The translations under genes and the position numbers were made by a program. A DNA stretch of 8,665 nucleotides, from positions 1-8,665 of the forward strand of contig URBP01000084.1 of NCBI GenBank assembly GCA_900546105.1, in the 5' to 3' direction. The notes under the pieces were generated by a model. It saw only the letters and a program-made list of their open reading frames with translations, did not search any database and was not told where the DNA came from. Every line of letters begins with the position of its first letter. Within the stretch, counting starts at the first letter, position 1. Positions 5,658-8,665 of the stretch are shown here, piece by piece. Origin of the DNA: an uncultured Collinsella sp. Lineage in GTDB: Bacteria; Actinomycetota; Coriobacteriia; Coriobacteriales; Coriobacteriaceae.

Positions 5658-5708
5658 CGTTTCCCCATATAAAACCTGCCAAAATAAACCTGTCCCTTTT
5701 TGGTAGGT
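5658..5708 (+). repeat. Interspersed hairpin repeat, copy 2
   Basis: This is the inverted partner of 3286-3336, with 49 of 51 bases identical. The hairpin core here is an 11-bp stem, 5674-5684 with 5698-5708; the C-to-T change at 5704 turns a G-C pair into a G-T pair, so pairing survives in RNA. The rightmost bases of the copy 1 stem are not conserved here. It sits between the CLC promoter on the minus strand and the ABC operon start. Confidence 0.85.
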
Positions 5709-5757
5709 GGGAAATGGGTAATACTAAAGAGTTATCCGACCAGATGGGAATTAATCG
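5709..5757 (+). promoter_or_regulatory. Probable promoter/leader region of the ABC transporter operon
   Basis: The short A/T-richer stretch between the repeat and the start codon contains TAATAC at 5719-5724, a possible -10. No good -35 is spaced correctly; the T-rich right arm of the repeat would fall in that position. The ribosome binding site is weak (GATGGGAA at 5743-5750, 7 nt before ATG). The exact promoter is not resolved. Confidence 0.3.
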
Positions 5758-6459
5758 ATGGCCTATATCGAATTCAAAGACGTCATCAAGGCATACGGCG
5801 AGGGCGATGCCCGCATCCACGCGCTCGACGGCGCGAGCTTTACGGTCGAGCGCGGCGAGCTCGCCATCATTTTGGGTGCTTCGGGTGCCGGCAAGACCAC
5901 GGCCCTCAACATTCTGGGCGGCATGGACACGGCAACTTCTGGCACCGTGACGGTGGACGGGCGTGACGTGAGCTCTGCCAACGAGGCTCAGCTTGTGGAA
6001 TACCGTCGCGCTGACGTCGGCTTTGTCTTTCAGTTCTACAATCTGGTCCCTAACCTGACGGCGCTTGAGAACGTCGAACTCGCGGCGCAGATCTGCCCCG
6101 ATTCGCTCGACGCCGAGCAAACGCTTCGCCAGGTTGGCCTGGGCGACCGCCTCGCTAACTTTCCGGCGCAGCTTTCGGGCGGCGAGCAGCAGCGCGTATC
6201 CATCGCCCGCGCGCTGGCTAAGAACCCCAAGCTGCTTTTGTGCGACGAGCCTACGGGTGCACTCGACTACAAAACCGGCAAGCAGATCTTGCAGCTGCTA
6301 CAGGACACTTGCCGCAAGCAAGGCATTACGGTCATCATCATCACCCACAACTCTGCGCTGGCGCCCATGGCCGATCGCCTGATCCGCTTTAAGAGCGGCC
6401 GCGTGGAGAGCGAGACGGTCCAGCAAAATCCTGTGCCTATCGAGACGATCGAGTGGTAG
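5758..6459 (+). CDS. ABC transporter ATP-binding protein (MacB/LolD-type)
   Basis: This cytoplasmic ATPase powers the FtsX-like permease encoded directly downstream. The 233-residue length is typical of the LolD/MacB/FtsE group. Walker A is GASGAGKT (40-47), the Q-loop Gln is at 92 in FQFYNLVP, the signature motif is LSGGEQQR (139-146), Walker B LLLCDEP ends at Glu164 and Pro165, the D-loop is GALD (167-170), and the switch His197 is in IIITHN. The ATG at 5758 begins a protein whose N-terminus aligns with the usual family start. The permease gene starts 5 nt after its stop, so they form an operon. Substrate cannot be assigned: this class handles peptides, lipids, antibiotics and mechanical signalling as well as efflux. 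Confidence 0.95.
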   Translation: MAYIEFKDVIKAYGEGDARIHALDGASFTVERGELAIILGASGAGKTTALNILGGMDTATSGTVTVDGRDVSSANEAQLVEYRRADVGFVFQFYNLVPNLTALENVELAAQICPDSLDAEQTLRQVGLGDRLANFPAQLSGGEQQRVSIARALAKNPKLLLCDEPTGALDYKTGKQILQLLQDTCRKQGITVIIITHNSALAPMADRLIRFKSGRVESETVQQNPVPIETIEW

Positions 6460-6464
6460 CGCCC

Positions 6465-8665
6465 ATGAATCAGGACCGCCAAAACAGTCAACGCCGCGAC
6501 GCGCAGAACACGGAGCGCGAGCAGGATTTTACGACCTACCGTACCGCCCAAAGCTCAAACGATATGGTGCCGACGGTTTTTCGCCGTGGCATCTACCGCA
6601 CGATTCGCGGCAGCCTCAAACGCTTCTTGTCTATCGTTGTGATCACCGCGCTTGGCGTGAGCGTGATGTGCGGCCTTAAGGCGGGCTGCGAGGACCTGTG
6701 TGATTCGGTCGACGCCTATTTTGACCAGCAGAATGTCTATGACATCAACGTGCAGTCGACCTATGGTCTGACCGATGACGATCTTGCCGCGATCCAAGAG
6801 GTCGATGGCGTCGAGACGGCCGAGGGCATCTATACCGAGACCGCCTATACCGCCGTGGGTACGACGCGCGAGCGTGTCGTCGTACAGAGCCTCTCCAAAG
6901 AGAATATTGACCAACCGGTGCTAGTACGCGGCGAGCTGCCCGAGACTTCGGGCGAAGTGGCAGTGACCTCACGTTTTTTGAAGGCTTCGGGCAAGAAAAT
7001 CGGCGATACGGTGAGCTTTGCCGCCAACGATGCGAGCTCGTCGAACCAAAGCGCCAAGGACCAGTTTGCCGATGGGGACTACACCATCACGGCCGAGGTT
7101 CTCGATCCCACTGATGTGAGCTCCGACTCGACGGTCAACGCCTTTCGCGCTGCTTCGACTGCGGACTACAAGTTCTACGTGAGCGAGGATGCCGCGACAT
7201 CTTCTTCCTACTCCGCTGTCCACGTGGTCGTCGAGGGAGCCAAGAGCCTCAACTCCTATTCGGATGCCTACTCGGCAAAGATCAATGAGGTCAAGGGCAA
7301 TATCGAGAAGATCCGCGAGGAGCGTGAGAAGGCGCGCGCCCAGGAGCTGACGGTCGACACACCGGCGAGCTTGGACGCGGCTGAGCGTCAGGCGAATATG
7401 GTCTTTGGGATCGAGCAGGACAACATCAATCGCATGGCCGAGGGCAGCGAGGAGCGTGCGCAGGCTCAGGTCGACCTGGACCAGCGCCGCGCCGCCGCCG
7501 ATCAGCAATTCGCCGATGCCCGCGCCGAGCTTTCCGATCTGGGCGAATGCACCTGGTACATCCAGGACCGCGGCAATATCGCAAGCTACTCGAGCGTCGA
7601 GAGCGATAGTTCTTCGATTGAGGCCATCGCCACCGTATTCCCGTTTATCTTCTTTATCGTCGCCGTGCTCATCAGCCTCACCACCGCCACCCGCATGGTC
7701 GAGGAGGAGCGCACGCTTATTGGCCTGTACAAAGCACTCGGCTATTCGCGCGGACGCATCCTGTCCAAATACGTGGACTATGCGCTGTGGGCATGCCTGA
7801 TTGGCGGCGTGCTCGGCAACGTCATCGGATTCGTGGGCCTGCCGCTGTTCCTGTTTACAGTGTTCGACGACATGTACTCACTGCCCCAGATGCTGCTTTC
7901 GTACGACATCGTGTCATCGCTCGTATCGGTGGCGTTGTTTACCGTGGGCGTGGTGGGCGCCACGATTATCGCCTGCCGCCACGAGATGGCTGAGACCCCG
8001 GCCTCGCTCATGCGTCCCAAGGCCCCGCGCGCCGGCTCGCGCATCTTGCTTGAGCGCATCGGCTTTATCTGGCGCCGCATGGGCTTTTTGAACAAGGTGG
8101 CAGCGCGTAACCTGTTCCGTTACAAAAAGCGTGCCTTTATGACTATCTTCGGTATCGCCGGCTGCACGGCGCTTGTGATTTGCGGCATGGGCATCCGCGA
8201 TACGTCGGTGGCGCTCTCGCCCAAGCAGTACGGGCATATCACGCGCTACGACCTGCTGGCGGTTGCCAACCCCGATGACTTTACGCAGACGTGCGCGGCG
8301 TTGGATGAGCGCAGCGCGGCCAATGATTCCAACGTGACCGTGACTTCGACGCTGCCGATCATGACCGACAACGTCACTTTTACCTTTGGCGGCAAGAGCG
8401 AGACCGTGCAACTGATCGTGGTGCCCGATGACCGCGCGAACGACCTGGACGACTACGTTCGCCTTGAGGACGAGTCCAAAGAACCGCTGTCTTTGCGTGA
8501 CGGAGACGTGTATCTGAGTAAGAGTTCACAGCTGGTACTGGGGATTCAGCCGGGCGATACGGCACACGTCCAGGATTCGTTGCTCAATGTTGCCAAGGTC
8601 AAAGTCAGCGACATTTCGCTCAACTATCTTGGCAACACGCTCTATATGACGCAGGGCACCTACGA
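6465..8665 (+). CDS. Large FtsX/MacB-family ABC permease, 3' end outside the window
   Basis: The reading frame is open from ATG 6465 to the window edge (733 codons visible, no stop). A charged cytoplasmic tail of about 45 residues precedes membrane segment 1 (about 54-74). A large extracytoplasmic domain follows (75-387) with a MacB-like alpha/beta part and a charged, Gln/Ala/Glu-rich helical stretch, probably coiled coil (about 270-362). The first FtsX domain has membrane segments at about 388-406, 439-466 and 481-505, with ERTLIGLYKALGYSRGRI between the first two, a hallmark of this family. Segment 5 (about 557-577) then starts a second extracytoplasmic part, implying a duplicated-FtsX permease of roughly 1,000 residues or more. 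No strong ribosome binding site precedes it, so translation is probably coupled to the ATPase gene. Substrate unknown. Confidence 0.93.
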   Translation, partial: MNQDRQNSQRRDAQNTEREQDFTTYRTAQSSNDMVPTVFRRGIYRTIRGSLKRFLSIVVITALGVSVMCGLKAGCEDLCDSVDAYFDQQNVYDINVQSTYGLTDDDLAAIQEVDGVETAEGIYTETAYTAVGTTRERVVVQSLSKENIDQPVLVRGELPETSGEVAVTSRFLKASGKKIGDTVSFAANDASSSNQSAKDQFADGDYTITAEVLDPTDVSSDSTVNAFRAASTADYKFYVSEDAATSSSYSAVHVVVEGAKSLNSYSDAYSAKINEVKGNIEKIREEREKARAQELTVDTPASLDAAERQANMVFGIEQDNINRMAEGSEERAQAQVDLDQRRAAADQQFADARAELSDLGECTWYIQDRGNIASYSSVESDSSSIEAIATVFPFIFFIVAVLISLTTATRMVEEERTLIGLYKALGYSRGRILSKYVDYALWACLIGGVLGNVIGFVGLPLFLFTVFDDMYSLPQMLLSYDIVSSLVSVALFTVGVVGATIIACRHEMAETPASLMRPKAPRAGSRILLERIGFIWRRMGFLNKVAARNLFRYKKRAFMTIFGIAGCTALVICGMGIRDTSVALSPKQYGHITRYDLLAVANPDDFTQTCAALDERSAANDSNVTVTSTLPIMTDNVTFTFGGKSETVQLIVVPDDRANDLDDYVRLEDESKEPLSLRDGDVYLSKSSQLVLGIQPGDTAHVQDSLLNVAKVKVSDISLNYLGNTLYMTQGTY

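Noticed and set aside
1237..6459. Bce-type resistance module linking the two-component system to the ABC transporter
   Set aside because: The two units are separated by 2.5 kb containing two unrelated genes. The kinase has a long extracytoplasmic loop unlike the short-loop BceS type, and the permease lacks the BceB layout in the visible part.

Overview
The window looks like a chromosomal segment from a high-GC Coriobacteriia genome. Collinsella or a close relative is my best guess, from the strong G/C third-position bias, the protein flavours and the mix of GTG and ATG starts. That placement is inference; there is no rRNA marker here. Six genes can be supported. Five are complete and the last runs off the right edge.

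Layout. Bases 1-104 form a very long, almost perfect hairpin. Bases 105-429 have no credible gene, but hold three tandem copies of a 51-52 bp unit. Each copy folds into the same hairpin, and the outer stem shows compensatory changes between copies. Next come ogt (430-1008, O6-alkylguanine repair), an OmpR-type response regulator (1237-1926) and its overlapping sensor kinase (1923-3284). The kinase stop codon abuts a hairpin repeat that can act as a terminator. An AIM24/TIGR00266 family gene (3452-4126) follows, with its own extended -10 promoter and a strong terminator (4141-4179).

On the minus strand, 4197-5441 encodes a CLC-type anion transporter with the sequence hallmarks of the fluoride-exporting CLC-F branch. 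It has a consensus promoter (-35 TTGACC, 17 bp, -10 TATGAT) and a structured leader of about 140 nt. The leader carries elements of the fluoride (crcB) riboswitch 3' half, merged into a 20-bp terminator hairpin directly before the ribosome binding site. This suggests fluoride-controlled transcription attenuation, but the 5' half of the aptamer is not canonical.

On the right, 5758-6459 and 6465->8665 encode an ABC ATPase and a large FtsX/MacB-type permease in one operon. The hairpin repeat that follows the kinase recurs upstream of this operon in inverted orientation (49 of 51 bases identical).

The two-component pair forms one signalling unit, the CLC gene with its leader is a likely fluoride-resistance unit, and the ABC pair forms one transporter. 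I see no direct evidence that the two-component system controls either neighbour. The most interesting parts are non-coding: the CLC-F leader, the covarying triplet hairpins, the 104-nt hairpin and the inverted repeat pair.
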